The notes under the pieces are model-generated. The model was not told the origin of the DNA and searched no databases. It worked only from the letters and a program-made list of their open reading frames with translations. A program made the position numbers and the translations under genes. A stretch of 64,000 nt of DNA from the NCBI GenBank assembly GCA_946624065.1, contig CAMORT010000006.1, forward strand, positions 1-64,000, written 5' to 3'. This DNA comes from F23-D06 sp002392325 (GTDB lineage: Bacteria; Bacteroidota; Bacteroidia; Bacteroidales; WCHB1-69). Every line of letters starts with the position of its first letter. Position 1 is the first letter of the stretch. This document shows positions 1 to 6,660 of the stretch, piece after piece.

Positions 1-130
1 GTTCCACGGCATTCAGAAAACGGTGGCACTTCTCATCCAGACTCTGATGAAAGTTAAGATTCATCCGCAGCCGGGGCGATTCCTTGGCCTGAGCTGTCAA
101 GCTGTCAAGTATCTTATTGTCTATAATCAT
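1..130 (-). CDS. wbuC: WbuC-like cupin protein, 5' part only
   Basis: The reverse complement opens with ATG at 130-128 and stays open for 43 codons to the window edge. The protein begins MIIDNKILDSLTAQAKES, followed by PRLRMNLNFHQSLDEKCHRF and then LNAVE. This matches my memory of the N-terminus of the WbuC family, small cupin-fold metalloproteins found in or near polysaccharide (O-antigen) loci; the metal-binding cupin motif would lie beyond the edge. A purine-rich GGAGAAA lies about 6 bases before the start and a TATTTTTG -7 element lies 70 bases upstream. The function in WbuC proteins is not well established, so nothing is claimed beyond the fold. The identification rests on 43 residues only. 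Confidence 0.7.
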   Translation of the reverse strand, partial: MIIDNKILDSLTAQAKESPRLRMNLNFHQSLDEKCHRFLNAVE

Positions 131-199
131 ATTGGTTTCTCCAGATCCGAAAATGTGTCAACCCCTCCATTTTCCCCTTATTTTGTACCATACAATTGG

Positions 200-207
200 C
201 AAAAATA
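200..207 (-). promoter_or_regulatory. -7 promoter element TATTTTTG for the cupin gene
   Basis: The minus strand reads TATTTTTG followed by CC, a match to the Bacteroidota -7 consensus TAnnTTTG. It lies about 70 bases upstream of the cupin start codon. No clear -33 TTTG is visible. Confidence 0.5.
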
Positions 208-257
208 AAAATTTTTCTTCTTCTGTCACTATGCACCCTAAAATATTTGTCCTCTTT

Positions 258-420
258 GAGATAAGATATTCACCATATAATTCCAATTGAATACGTCATT
301 ACCCATGAACTTTGTCATTTGGTACATCATAATCACACCAAAGAGTTTTATGCCTTGCTCACCAAAGAGATGCCCCACTGGGAGAAGTGGAAAACGAAGT
401 TTGAACGGATGATGAGGTAA
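258..420 (+). pseudogene. Decayed 3' fragment of a YgjP/SprT-like (DUF45) metallopeptidase
   Basis: Reading in the frame that ends with TAA at 418-420 gives PIEYVITHELCHLVHHNH, then TKEFYALLTKEMPHWEKWKT and KFERMMR. This is the C-terminal zinc-binding segment (HELCH, then HxxNH) of the YgjP-like/DUF45 metal-dependent hydrolase family. Just upstream the matching text continues in another frame (EIRYSPYNS, about 258-287), so one base seems to have been inserted near 285-289. No start codon or N-terminal half is present. The fragment is therefore a relic, not a working gene. The intact family is about 230 residues long. Confidence 0.7.
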
Positions 421-487
421 CCTGATTATTGTGTCACAAACACCCGCCAGCAGCATAGGAGACCTTCTCAGCAGCGTTTTATTATTG

Positions 488-515
488 AAATGGTTGTATC
501 ACTACAACCATTTTT
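488..515 (+). terminator. Possible intrinsic terminator hairpin
   Basis: A perfect 10-bp inverted repeat (AAATGGTTGT at 488-497, ACAACCATTT at 504-513) with a 6-base loop runs into a short T-run at 511-515. The stem is AT-rich, so it is weak. It lies between the metallopeptidase relic and the convergent ATPase gene. The rest of 421-617 shows no gene. Confidence 0.4.
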
Positions 516-617
516 ACAACATTTTCTGTTTCATTCACCCATTTGGCGAAAATTTGATGTGGCAGTTGGCTTTATTCCAAATGTCAACAGCACCGATATC
601 AACGGCTAATTTTTCGG

Positions 618-1958
618 TCAGATAAACATTGTCATCATCACCGGTAGCAGTGTCACGGCCCCGTCCTTGCACAGATCCTTCGTATATACAAGGAACCGAT
701 CGCCCACGCGGGCCGAGAACTTCTTGCAGAAGGCATCCAGCGAGGCATGCGTCTTGTAGCCCGACGACTTCACCTCCAGCGGCCAAAGCTTGGCTCCTCT
801 CGACAACAGGAAGTCAACCTCGTAATTATGCTTGCCACTCTCTGTAGGCCACGTGTAATAGAACAGTTTGTTCCCCGCTGCCGTCAACATCTGCGCCACA
901 ATATTCTCATATACATAACCCAAATTGGCACTCAGCTTGTCGCTCAGCAGCTTCTCGTAAATCAAGTTCTCGGTCACATCTTTGTCCCAAAACGCCAATG
1001 TCACAAACAGCCCCGTATCACCTACAAACATCTTGTACTGGTTCACATCACAATTCAAGGCCAACCCCACATTCGGGTCATCCGAGTGATAGGCAAAGTT
1101 CACCGTCATGCTCTCACGCATCTTCTCCAGCACCTCGTCCAGATTCTTTCGTTCGCTGTCACTCAACACACTCGCCACCTGATAACGCGAGGCATTCTTG
1201 CTCAGCTCCGACGGGATGGCTTGGAACAATCTTGCCGCACGTCCCGAGGGATCAATCTTTCCAAAGTCCTCGATATACAGGTCTATAATCCCGCGTTTCA
1301 CTTTGTCCACCCGGCTCAAATTGTTCGTCTCCAGATACTCGTTCACCGCCTGCGGCATACCGCCCACCAGCATATACAGCCTGAAATCGCGCATCGATTT
1401 GCGCAGCGCCTGTCCCAATGGTAGCCGATTCTCGTAGAACTGCCTCAGCAGCGGCACCGTAGCCTCATCGCCCAAAGCCCAACGAAACTCTTCGTAATCC
1501 ATCGGACACATCTCAATCCGCGTCTCCTCGCTTGGAATGATGATGTTTTGCGATTTCTTCCTGATGGATATCAACGAGCCCGTCTCAATATAGTCGTAGC
1601 GATGGTCGCCCACCAGCGTCTTGATAGCCTGGCGAGCTTTCGGACATTCCTGCACCTCGTCGAAAATAATCACCGACTGCCGCTTCTCCAGCACCACATT
1701 GTAGATAGCCTGCAACCGCAGAAAGATGTGGTCCAAGTCATTCAAATCGTCGAACAGCGATTTCACCTCTGCCGACGCCTTGGCGAAATCAACTAACATG
1801 TACGATTTATATTCGTTACGGGCAAATTCTTTGACAATGGTTGACTTTCCCACACGTCGAACGCCTTTAACCAACAGGGCTGTCTTTCCGTTTTCTTCCC
1901 TTTTCCATTCCTGTAATTTACTGTATATCTTACGTTTGAATATTCTGAACTCTTCCAT
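618..1958 (-). CDS. AAA+ ATPase with DUF4143 (AAA_14 family)
   Basis: This 446-residue protein has a Walker A motif GVRRVGKST at residues 32-40, a Walker B motif VIIFDE ending at D100-E101, and a sensor-like ETGS segment soon after. The C-terminal half is the DUF4143 type, with a nuclease-like patch (YEVDFLLS, then WPLEVKSS) resembling the core of PD-(D/E)XK folds. The family is very common, often in many copies, in Bacteroidota and Archaea. Its role is unknown, and claims of a toxin or defence role are unproven. The ATG at 1956-1958 is 21 bases downstream of a TATTTTTG element, and 33-bp direct repeats lie upstream of that. The length is normal and all motifs are intact. Confidence 0.9.
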   Translation of the reverse strand: MEEFRIFKRKIYSKLQEWKREENGKTALLVKGVRRVGKSTIVKEFARNEYKSYMLVDFAKASAEVKSLFDDLNDLDHIFLRLQAIYNVVLEKRQSVIIFDEVQECPKARQAIKTLVGDHRYDYIETGSLISIRKKSQNIIIPSEETRIEMCPMDYEEFRWALGDEATVPLLRQFYENRLPLGQALRKSMRDFRLYMLVGGMPQAVNEYLETNNLSRVDKVKRGIIDLYIEDFGKIDPSGRAARLFQAIPSELSKNASRYQVASVLSDSERKNLDEVLEKMRESMTVNFAYHSDDPNVGLALNCDVNQYKMFVGDTGLFVTLAFWDKDVTENLIYEKLLSDKLSANLGYVYENIVAQMLTAAGNKLFYYTWPTESGKHNYEVDFLLSRGAKLWPLEVKSSGYKTHASLDAFCKKFSARVGDRFLVYTKDLCKDGAVTLLPVMMTMFI

Positions 1959-1979
1959 ATTTTCAGTAATTTAACGCTG

Positions 1980-1987
1980 CAAAAATA
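1980..1987 (-). promoter_or_regulatory. -7 promoter element TATTTTTG for the ATPase gene
   Basis: TATTTTTGC on the minus strand, 21 bases before the ATG of the DUF4143 ATPase. The 33-bp repeats lie directly upstream, where a -33 box or an operator would be expected. Confidence 0.6.
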
Positions 1988-1995
1988 CGCATTAT

Positions 1996-2075
1996 TTCCA
2001 AATCCTCATAATTTATTACTGCCAAATATTCCAAAATCTCATAATTTATTACTGCTAAATATTCCAAACCCTCAC
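1996..2075. repeat. 33-bp direct repeats upstream of the DUF4143 ATPase
   Basis: Two full copies (1996-2028 and 2029-2061) differ at only 3 of 33 positions. They share the core CTCATAATTTATTACTG and begin with TTCCAAA. A third, truncated copy (TTCCAAACCCTCA) starts at 2062 in register. They abut the ATPase promoter and could be operator sites or iterons; the sequence alone cannot decide. Confidence 0.85.
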
Positions 2076-2132
2076 TTTTTTCACTCTTCTTTTGTACCAG
2101 CTCCAAAAAGTTTTTCATGTCGGAATATTTTG

Positions 2133-2140
2133 TAGTTTCG
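2133..2140 (+). promoter_or_regulatory. Possible -7 element TAGTTTCG
   Basis: It matches TAnnTTTG at all but one fixed position and lies 33 bases before the preferred start of the exported protein at 2174. It is weaker than the other promoters here. Confidence 0.35.
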
Positions 2141-2173
2141 CGGAGGAAAAATTATGTTGTGAGAATAACCCCG

Positions 2174-2683
2174 ATGAAGAAATACCTGGTTCTTATCGCT
2201 CTTTTGTTAACAATCCTTTGTCTGTGCATCGGCGGGTTCCCCAGGTTGGCACATCGCACGACCGTGATGTGTTTCCCTATAGTACAAGCAGATGATACCA
2301 TAATCAACCCTTTGAAAGACGTTGATATGAACGATGCCAAAGCGTTTTTGATCCTCTCCCTCGATGATTGGAGTGAACTTCCCGAAGGAATGCCCGCGCG
2401 TCGTGTGCTCGTCTGCACGGATGCGAAGGTGCTGCAACAACTAAAGGACGTTTTCTCGTTTGAGATCAGCGGCGGGGATATGTGCACTGCGGAAAGCGAA
2501 CTTTGGGTGTACAGCCACGACACCTTGAAGCTGATGACCAACATCGTTATTGAACAGAACTGTATCGGCATCCAGAACGAGCTGACGGGCTGGGCTGAGG
2601 CGGTAAACCAAGAACAGCTGTGTCGCCTTTTCTCACAGTTCAAACCTTACAGTTGGCCGAGGTTGTCGTTAAGGCCGAATTGA
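2174..2683 (+). CDS. Exported protein of unknown function
   Basis: I chose the ATG at 2174 because MKKYLVLIALLLTILCLCIGG is a typical signal peptide or signal anchor, while the upstream ATG at 2117 would put 19 charged residues in front of it and lies before the likely promoter. The product is 169 residues. The mature part (ILSLDDWSELPEGMPARR, followed by a VLVCTDAKVLQQLKDVF segment) looks like a small globular alpha/beta domain with several cysteines. I recognise no family. No partner gene is evident; it is followed by a hairpin that probably ends the transcript. Confidence 0.65.
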   Translation: MKKYLVLIALLLTILCLCIGGFPRLAHRTTVMCFPIVQADDTIINPLKDVDMNDAKAFLILSLDDWSELPEGMPARRVLVCTDAKVLQQLKDVFSFEISGGDMCTAESELWVYSHDTLKLMTNIVIEQNCIGIQNELTGWAEAVNQEQLCRLFSQFKPYSWPRLSLRPN

Positions 2684-2713
2684 TTTGTTCATTGTTTCAT
2701 GATATTACAGGGA

Positions 2714-2750
2714 CGCACTGGCAGAAATTGCCAGATGCGCTTATTTTATA
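2714..2750 (+). terminator. Probable intrinsic terminator
   Basis: CGCACTGGCA (2714-2723) pairs with TGCCAGATGCG (2729-2739) with one bulged A and a GAAAT loop. A T-rich run (CTTATTTTATATTT) follows. It sits 30 bases after the stop of the exported protein gene. Confidence 0.6.
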
Positions 2751-2791
2751 TTTCATTCACAATTTGCAATGAAAATATAAACAAAAAATTA

Positions 2792-2799
2792 TATATTTG
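2792..2799 (+). promoter_or_regulatory. -7 promoter element TATATTTG
   Basis: An exact match to TAnnTTTG, 70 bases before the start of the four-helix-bundle gene at 2870. Confidence 0.6.
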
Positions 2800-2869
2800 C
2801 CATGTTATAATAGATAACCGATAATCTATCTATTTGACTGAACACAAATTATTTATAAAACAAAAACCT

Positions 2870-3427
2870 ATGACAACAAAAACAGGATTTATCCCGTCTC
2901 ACGGCAACTACACCGAATTACTCTCTTTCAAGAAATCGCTCATCGTCTATTCCGGCACGGTGCTTTTCTGCGAGCGCTTCCTGAACAAGCGCGACCGCAC
3001 CGTTGACCAGATGGTGCAAGCGGCGCGTTCCGGCAAACAGAACATCATTGAGGGCTCAATGGCCTCGGCCACGTCCAAAGAAACCGAAATCAAACTGACC
3101 AACGTGGCAAGGGCCAGTCAAGAAGAGTTGCTGGAAGATTACAAGGACTACATCCGCAACAACCGGGGTGTTATTTGGGAAAAAGATAGCAAAGAGGCCT
3201 TGTTCGTCAGGCGGTTGGCTTACCGGAAGGACGAGTCGTTTGAAACCTACCGCGAGTTTTTGGAAACGCGGGACGGCATCGTCTGCGCCAACATTATGAT
3301 TTGTCTGGTGAACCAGTGCAACTACCTTTTAGACAGGCAAATCAAGCGCTTGGAACAGGATTTTGTCAAATTTGGCGGTCTGCGTGAGAGGATGAGCCAG
3401 GCAAGGAGGAATTATCGGAAGTATTAG
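2870..3427 (+). CDS. Four-helix-bundle protein (S23/IVP-like, with suffix domain)
   Basis: The preferred start is the ATG at 2870 (MTTKTGFIPSHGNYTELL), giving 185 residues; the longer reading frame from 2834 adds 12 residues with no family match. The segment SGKQNIIEGS at about residues 55-65 is the hallmark of the four-helix-bundle proteins named after 23S rRNA intervening-sequence-encoded proteins. The C-terminal part (REFLETRDGIVCANIMICLV and on) fits the extended version with a suffix domain. Such proteins are widespread in Bacteroidota. Relatives bind nucleic acid, for example Avd of diversity-generating retroelements, but no reverse transcriptase is near. A perfect 22-bp hairpin follows the gene. 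Confidence 0.85.
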   Translation: MTTKTGFIPSHGNYTELLSFKKSLIVYSGTVLFCERFLNKRDRTVDQMVQAARSGKQNIIEGSMASATSKETEIKLTNVARASQEELLEDYKDYIRNNRGVIWEKDSKEALFVRRLAYRKDESFETYREFLETRDGIVCANIMICLVNQCNYLLDRQIKRLEQDFVKFGGLRERMSQARRNYRKY

Positions 3428-3446
3428 AGTCGGGGGATGGAAGGCC

Positions 3447-3493
3447 GTCCTATGGGTCCTATAAGTCTTAGAGACTTATAGGACCCATAGGAC
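3447..3493. repeat. Perfect 22-bp inverted repeat (hairpin)
   Basis: The arms 3447-3468 (GTCCTATGGGTCCTATAAGT then CT) and 3472-3493 are exact reverse complements with a 3-base loop TAG. The arm has internal repetition of TCCTAT. It lies between the convergent four-helix-bundle and peroxiredoxin genes, 19 bases after the first. It has no T-tract, so it is not a standard terminator. It may instead be a REP-like dispersed element. Confidence 0.95.
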
Positions 3494-3547
3494 AATCAAA
3501 GGAACAATTTTCACCTGACTTTCGGCTTACTGAAGAGGAATGGGGGG

Positions 3548-3994
3548 CTATCCCAATATCTGCGCCGTGTGCGCCTTGGTGTTCACCTTCCCGATGGCAT
3601 CGATGATAATACCTTGCTCGTCAATGACATAGGTGGTACGCAGTGTGCCTTCGGTCACCTTGCCGTACATCTTCTTTTCGCCCCAGGCCTCGTAGGCCTT
3701 CAATATGGTGAGGTCCGTGTCGGCGATGAGGTGGAAGGGCAACTCGTATTTGGCGATGAACCGCTGGTGAGAGGCGGCGGAGTCGCGGCTCACGCCCAAC
3801 ACCTCGTAACCCATGGCGAGGAACCGCTGGTAGTTGTCGCGCAAGTCACAGGCCTCGGCGGTGCAGCCCGGCGTGCTGTCTTTGGGGTAGAAGTAGAGCA
3901 CGAGCTTCTTGCCGGCGAAGTCGCTCAGTTTCACAGTGTTTCCATTCTCGTCAACGCCCTCGAAATAGGGGGCTTTTATTCCGATTTGCAGCAT
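3548..3994 (-). CDS. bcp: Thioredoxin-dependent peroxiredoxin, Bcp/PrxQ type
   Basis: This 148-residue protein reduces hydrogen peroxide and organic or lipid peroxides in the cytoplasm, with electrons usually from thioredoxin. The peroxidatic cysteine is C44 in STPGCTAEAC and the resolving cysteine is C49, the five-residue spacing of the Bcp/PrxQ class. The start is the ATG at 3994 (MLQIGIKAPYF); the 15 extra residues of the longer frame lie over the promoter. A TACCTTTG -7 element is 25 bases upstream. It is transcribed alone, divergently from the PerM-like gene. Confidence 0.95.
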   Translation of the reverse strand: MLQIGIKAPYFEGVDENGNTVKLSDFAGKKLVLYFYPKDSTPGCTAEACDLRDNYQRFLAMGYEVLGVSRDSAASHQRFIAKYELPFHLIADTDLTILKAYEAWGEKKMYGKVTEGTLRTTYVIDEQGIIIDAIGKVNTKAHTAQILG

Positions 3995-4019
3995 AGTATT
4001 GGTATTTTTGTTGAAAAGG

Positions 4020-4027
4020 CAAAGGTA
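4020..4027 (-). promoter_or_regulatory. -7 promoter element TACCTTTG for bcp
   Basis: An exact TAnnTTTG match on the minus strand, 25 bases from the bcp ATG. Confidence 0.6.
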
Positions 4028-4074
4028 GTGTTTTTTCAAATATCCGCATTTAATCAGGGTATCGGATTATTTTG

Positions 4075-4082
4075 TAGTTTTG
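4075..4082 (+). promoter_or_regulatory. -7 promoter element TAGTTTTG for the PerM-like gene
   Basis: An exact TAnnTTTG match followed by CA, 19 bases before the ATG at 4102. It faces away from the bcp promoter in the same intergenic gap. Confidence 0.6.
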
Positions 4083-4101
4083 CATTTTTAACAAACGAAT
4101 A

Positions 4102-5256
4102 ATGGAAAAAGAACGCAGCATCGACCGATTGGCACGATATATCATCATCCTGGGCACGCTCGCCATAGCCGCCGTGCTATGCTATTTCTTCAGCAGTGTG
4201 CTGGCCTACATCCTCCTGGCTTTTGTCGTGTCACTGATAGGACAACCTGTCTTTAAATTGCTCAAGAAAATCAAAATCAAAGGAAAATCGGCCCCAGATG
4301 CCCTGCTGGCCGTTATCACCCTCATCATTATCTTCGCCTTGCTGTTCCTCTTAATCTTGCAGGTGATTCCCGTCGTTTCCGGCATCTTACGGGATGCCTC
4401 TCTGATGAATACGCAGGAAACGATGGATGCACACAACTTGATCAACCAGGCCAATGATTGGATAATCAGGGTCATACCTTGGATGGGCGAGGATTTTGAC
4501 GGTGTGCAGATGCTGATCCAGAAACTCTCGGAAGTGTTGGATTTGTCGGACATTCCCGCCATCTTGGGCTCTGTAGCCTCCGCCGTGGCCGGCATTGCAG
4601 TCGGACTCTTCTCCGTGCTCTTCATCTCTTTCTTCTTCATCAAAGATGAAAATCTTTTCTGCCGGATCATCGGCTCCTTAGCACCTGACTCGCTTGAGGG
4701 AAAGGTAAATAAAACCATTCTCGACATTGAACGGCTTCTTTCCCGCTACTTTGTGGGACTAATCATGGAGATCTTCGGGGTGGTGGTGCTCGACTGTCTC
4801 GGCCTCTGGCTCATCGCCCGCATCGGATTCAACTACGCCCTAGGTATTGCCTTCATCGCCGGCCTGTTGAATATCATCCCATACGTGGGACCGCTGATCG
4901 GAGAAGCCATCGGCGTGGTGCTCTGCCTCATCCTGAAATACGGCGCAGGCATCGGGTTAAATGTGAATATTTGGGTCTTCGCTCTCATCGTACTGGTCAT
5001 CATGCTGGCCGTGCAGTTAATAGACAATTTTATCTACCAACCACTTATCTATTCCACCAGCATCAAAGCACATCCGTTGGAAATCTTCATCGTGTTGCTG
5101 ATTGCCGGACATGTCGGAGGCATTGTGGGCATGCTCATCGCCATACCCACCTACACCGTCATCCGCGTTATCGCCAGCCGCTTCTTCTACGATTTCAAAA
5201 TCGTGAAACGACTGATTCCCGATGTGGAGAACGAAAATACGGATTCGTTGGTATAA
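4102..5256 (+). CDS. AI-2E family transporter (PerM/TqsA-like permease)
   Basis: This 384-residue integral membrane protein has paired N-terminal hydrophobic helices (about residues 10-50), a third helix near 65-90, a soluble stretch around 100-150 and a C-terminal block of four or five helices ending near residue 365. The segment GIAFIAGLLNIIPYVGPLIG is the conserved signature of the AI-2E/PerM family, as is the later LIDNFIYQPLIYSTSI. Members export the quorum signal AI-2 or act as sodium/proton antiporters, so the substrate here cannot be assigned. It is followed after 21 bases by an acyltransferase gene in the same direction. Confidence 0.92.
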   Translation: MEKERSIDRLARYIIILGTLAIAAVLCYFFSSVLAYILLAFVVSLIGQPVFKLLKKIKIKGKSAPDALLAVITLIIIFALLFLLILQVIPVVSGILRDASLMNTQETMDAHNLINQANDWIIRVIPWMGEDFDGVQMLIQKLSEVLDLSDIPAILGSVASAVAGIAVGLFSVLFISFFFIKDENLFCRIIGSLAPDSLEGKVNKTILDIERLLSRYFVGLIMEIFGVVVLDCLGLWLIARIGFNYALGIAFIAGLLNIIPYVGPLIGEAIGVVLCLILKYGAGIGLNVNIWVFALIVLVIMLAVQLIDNFIYQPLIYSTSIKAHPLEIFIVLLIAGHVGGIVGMLIAIPTYTVIRVIASRFFYDFKIVKRLIPDVENENTDSLV

Positions 5257-5277
5257 TCCTTGTAAAAACCGCCTGTT

Positions 5278-5940
5278 ATGACCGCATTCGATTTTTGGAA
5301 TATACTTTTGTCCCTCCCGAAGACTCTGCGCTTCAATTTTCACTATTTTCCGCTGAAAACCGCTTTGAAACTGCCTGTTTTCGTGTCACATCGCACTTTT
5401 CTGCGCGAATTGCACGGCAAAATCATGCTGCCTGAAAAGGTGAACACTGCCATGATCAAAATCGGGTTCGGCGATGTGGGCCATTACGACCGCAAACGCT
5501 CCCGCAGCATCTGGCAAGTGAGCGGAACCGTCGCTTTTGGAGGCAAAGCCAGCATCGGACACGGTTCCAAACTCTCTGTGAGAGGCAATCTTACGCTCGG
5601 TGCAGATTTCAACATGACCGCTGAAAGCACCATTGTCTGCGCACACCAAATTTCTTTCGGAAATGACTGCCTGCTGAGTTGGGACATCCTCATCATGGAT
5701 ACCGATGAGCACCCCATTTACAACCAAGACGGCATACGCACTAATCCCGACAAACCCATCCTCGTGGGCAACCATGTATGGATTGGATGCAAATGCACAC
5801 TGCTGAAAGGCACAGAAATACCTAACAACGCTATTGTGGCGGCCGGAACACTATTGACCTCTGCATTCTCCGGCGAAAACCAAGTCATCGGCGGCAATCC
5901 ACCCGCCGTTTTAAAGAGTGGTGTCCGCTGGGAACACTAA
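5278..5940 (+). CDS. Hexapeptide-repeat acyltransferase (LbH family)
   Basis: This 220-residue protein has imperfect hexapeptide repeats forming a left-handed beta-helix from about residue 80 (ASIGHGSKLSVRGNLTLGAD) to residue 210 (IVAAGTLLTSAFSGENQVIG). The MDTDEHPI and NHVWIGCKCTLLKGTEIPNN segments are typical of the CysE/LacA/NodL acetyltransferase group that acylates sugars. The N-terminal 60 residues are family-specific. It may modify a surface polysaccharide, but no glycosyltransferase lies next to it. It probably shares the transcript of the upstream permease. Confidence 0.88.
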   Translation: MTAFDFWNILLSLPKTLRFNFHYFPLKTALKLPVFVSHRTFLRELHGKIMLPEKVNTAMIKIGFGDVGHYDRKRSRSIWQVSGTVAFGGKASIGHGSKLSVRGNLTLGADFNMTAESTIVCAHQISFGNDCLLSWDILIMDTDEHPIYNQDGIRTNPDKPILVGNHVWIGCKCTLLKGTEIPNNAIVAAGTLLTSAFSGENQVIGGNPPAVLKSGVRWEH

Positions 5941-6003
5941 CCTCAACATTAGGGATTTTTTCCAACTGTATAATCAACCTGTTTTTCGCAAAAATACTTT
6001 TTT

Positions 6004-6011
6004 TATTTTTG
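6004..6011 (+). promoter_or_regulatory. -7 promoter element TATTTTTG
   Basis: TATTTTTGCACC, 69 bases before the outer membrane protein gene at 6081. Confidence 0.65.
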
Positions 6012-6080
6012 CACCTTCTTCCAACAACAGGCAACTACTATACAACTTCTTATAAATTAGAATTTTAAAACAAAACTAGT

Positions 6081-6599
6081 ATGAAAAGAAACTGTATTAT
6101 CATTCTGTTTGTCGCATTTTTTGCAGGCATATTGTTTGAAGCAAACGCGCAAGCCCCTTATAAACACAGCATTGGAGCAACTCTTGGCACCACACAGGCC
6201 GTGTCATACAAGACATTTCCTCTGAACCACTTCGCCATCCAACTGGATTTGGGCACCAAGTATTGTTATGTTTATGGCACCCATACTTGGTCTTTTGAAC
6301 TTGCCCCGAATTTCATGTACGAAGGCCGTCTCACGAAAGGCCTGTACGGCTTTGTAGGTGCTGGTGGAAGCATCGGCTACAACTGGCAACCTTATTCATA
6401 TATTTTCTACGGATATCACACGAGCTATAACAACGGGAAAGGTGGTGTAAACGGTTTCTTCGGAATGGAATACAAGTTCAACATCCCACTTACACTACAG
6501 TTCGACTTCCGACCTGGATACCGTTGCGTATTTAACCGTTATTTTGCCGACCATATTTTCGATTGGGGATTGAATTTTGGCGTACGATATACCTTCTAA
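6081..6599 (+). CDS. Outer membrane beta-barrel protein, unknown role
   Basis: The 172-residue product starts with a clear signal peptide (MKRNCIIILFVAFFAGILFEANAQA, cleavage near residue 24). The rest alternates hydrophobic and polar residues with glycine and aromatic residues (GLYGFVGAGGSIGYNW, then FFGMEYKFNIPLTLQFDFRP) and ends in FGVRYTF, with a terminal aromatic as expected for a BamA-inserted barrel. It resembles small 8-strand barrels of the OmpW/OprF-like superfamily found across Bacteroidota. No ligand can be inferred. It is monocistronic, with its own promoter; the next gene also has one. Confidence 0.8.
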   Translation: MKRNCIIILFVAFFAGILFEANAQAPYKHSIGATLGTTQAVSYKTFPLNHFAIQLDLGTKYCYVYGTHTWSFELAPNFMYEGRLTKGLYGFVGAGGSIGYNWQPYSYIFYGYHTSYNNGKGGVNGFFGMEYKFNIPLTLQFDFRPGYRCVFNRYFADHIFDWGLNFGVRYTF

Positions 6600-6632
6600 T
6601 ATATATAATCCGTTATTTTCCTGTTTTTTTCC

Positions 6633-6640
6633 TACCTTTG
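6633..6640 (+). promoter_or_regulatory. -7 promoter element TACCTTTG
   Basis: TACCTTTGC, 20 bases before the S46 peptidase ATG. It supports the start at 6661 rather than the longer frame beginning at 6577. Confidence 0.65.
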
Positions 6641-6660
6641 CATTTCAAAAATCACACAAG

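Noticed and set aside
535..786. Open frame overlapping the 3' end of the DUF4143 ATPase, reading on past its stop
   Set aside because: The ATPase ends in the normal family tail (LLPVMMTMFI), so the other frame is a shadow and not an extension.
2870..3427. Avd accessory protein of a diversity-generating retroelement
   Set aside because: No reverse transcriptase, template repeat or variable repeat lies in the window, so only the generic four-helix-bundle call is kept.
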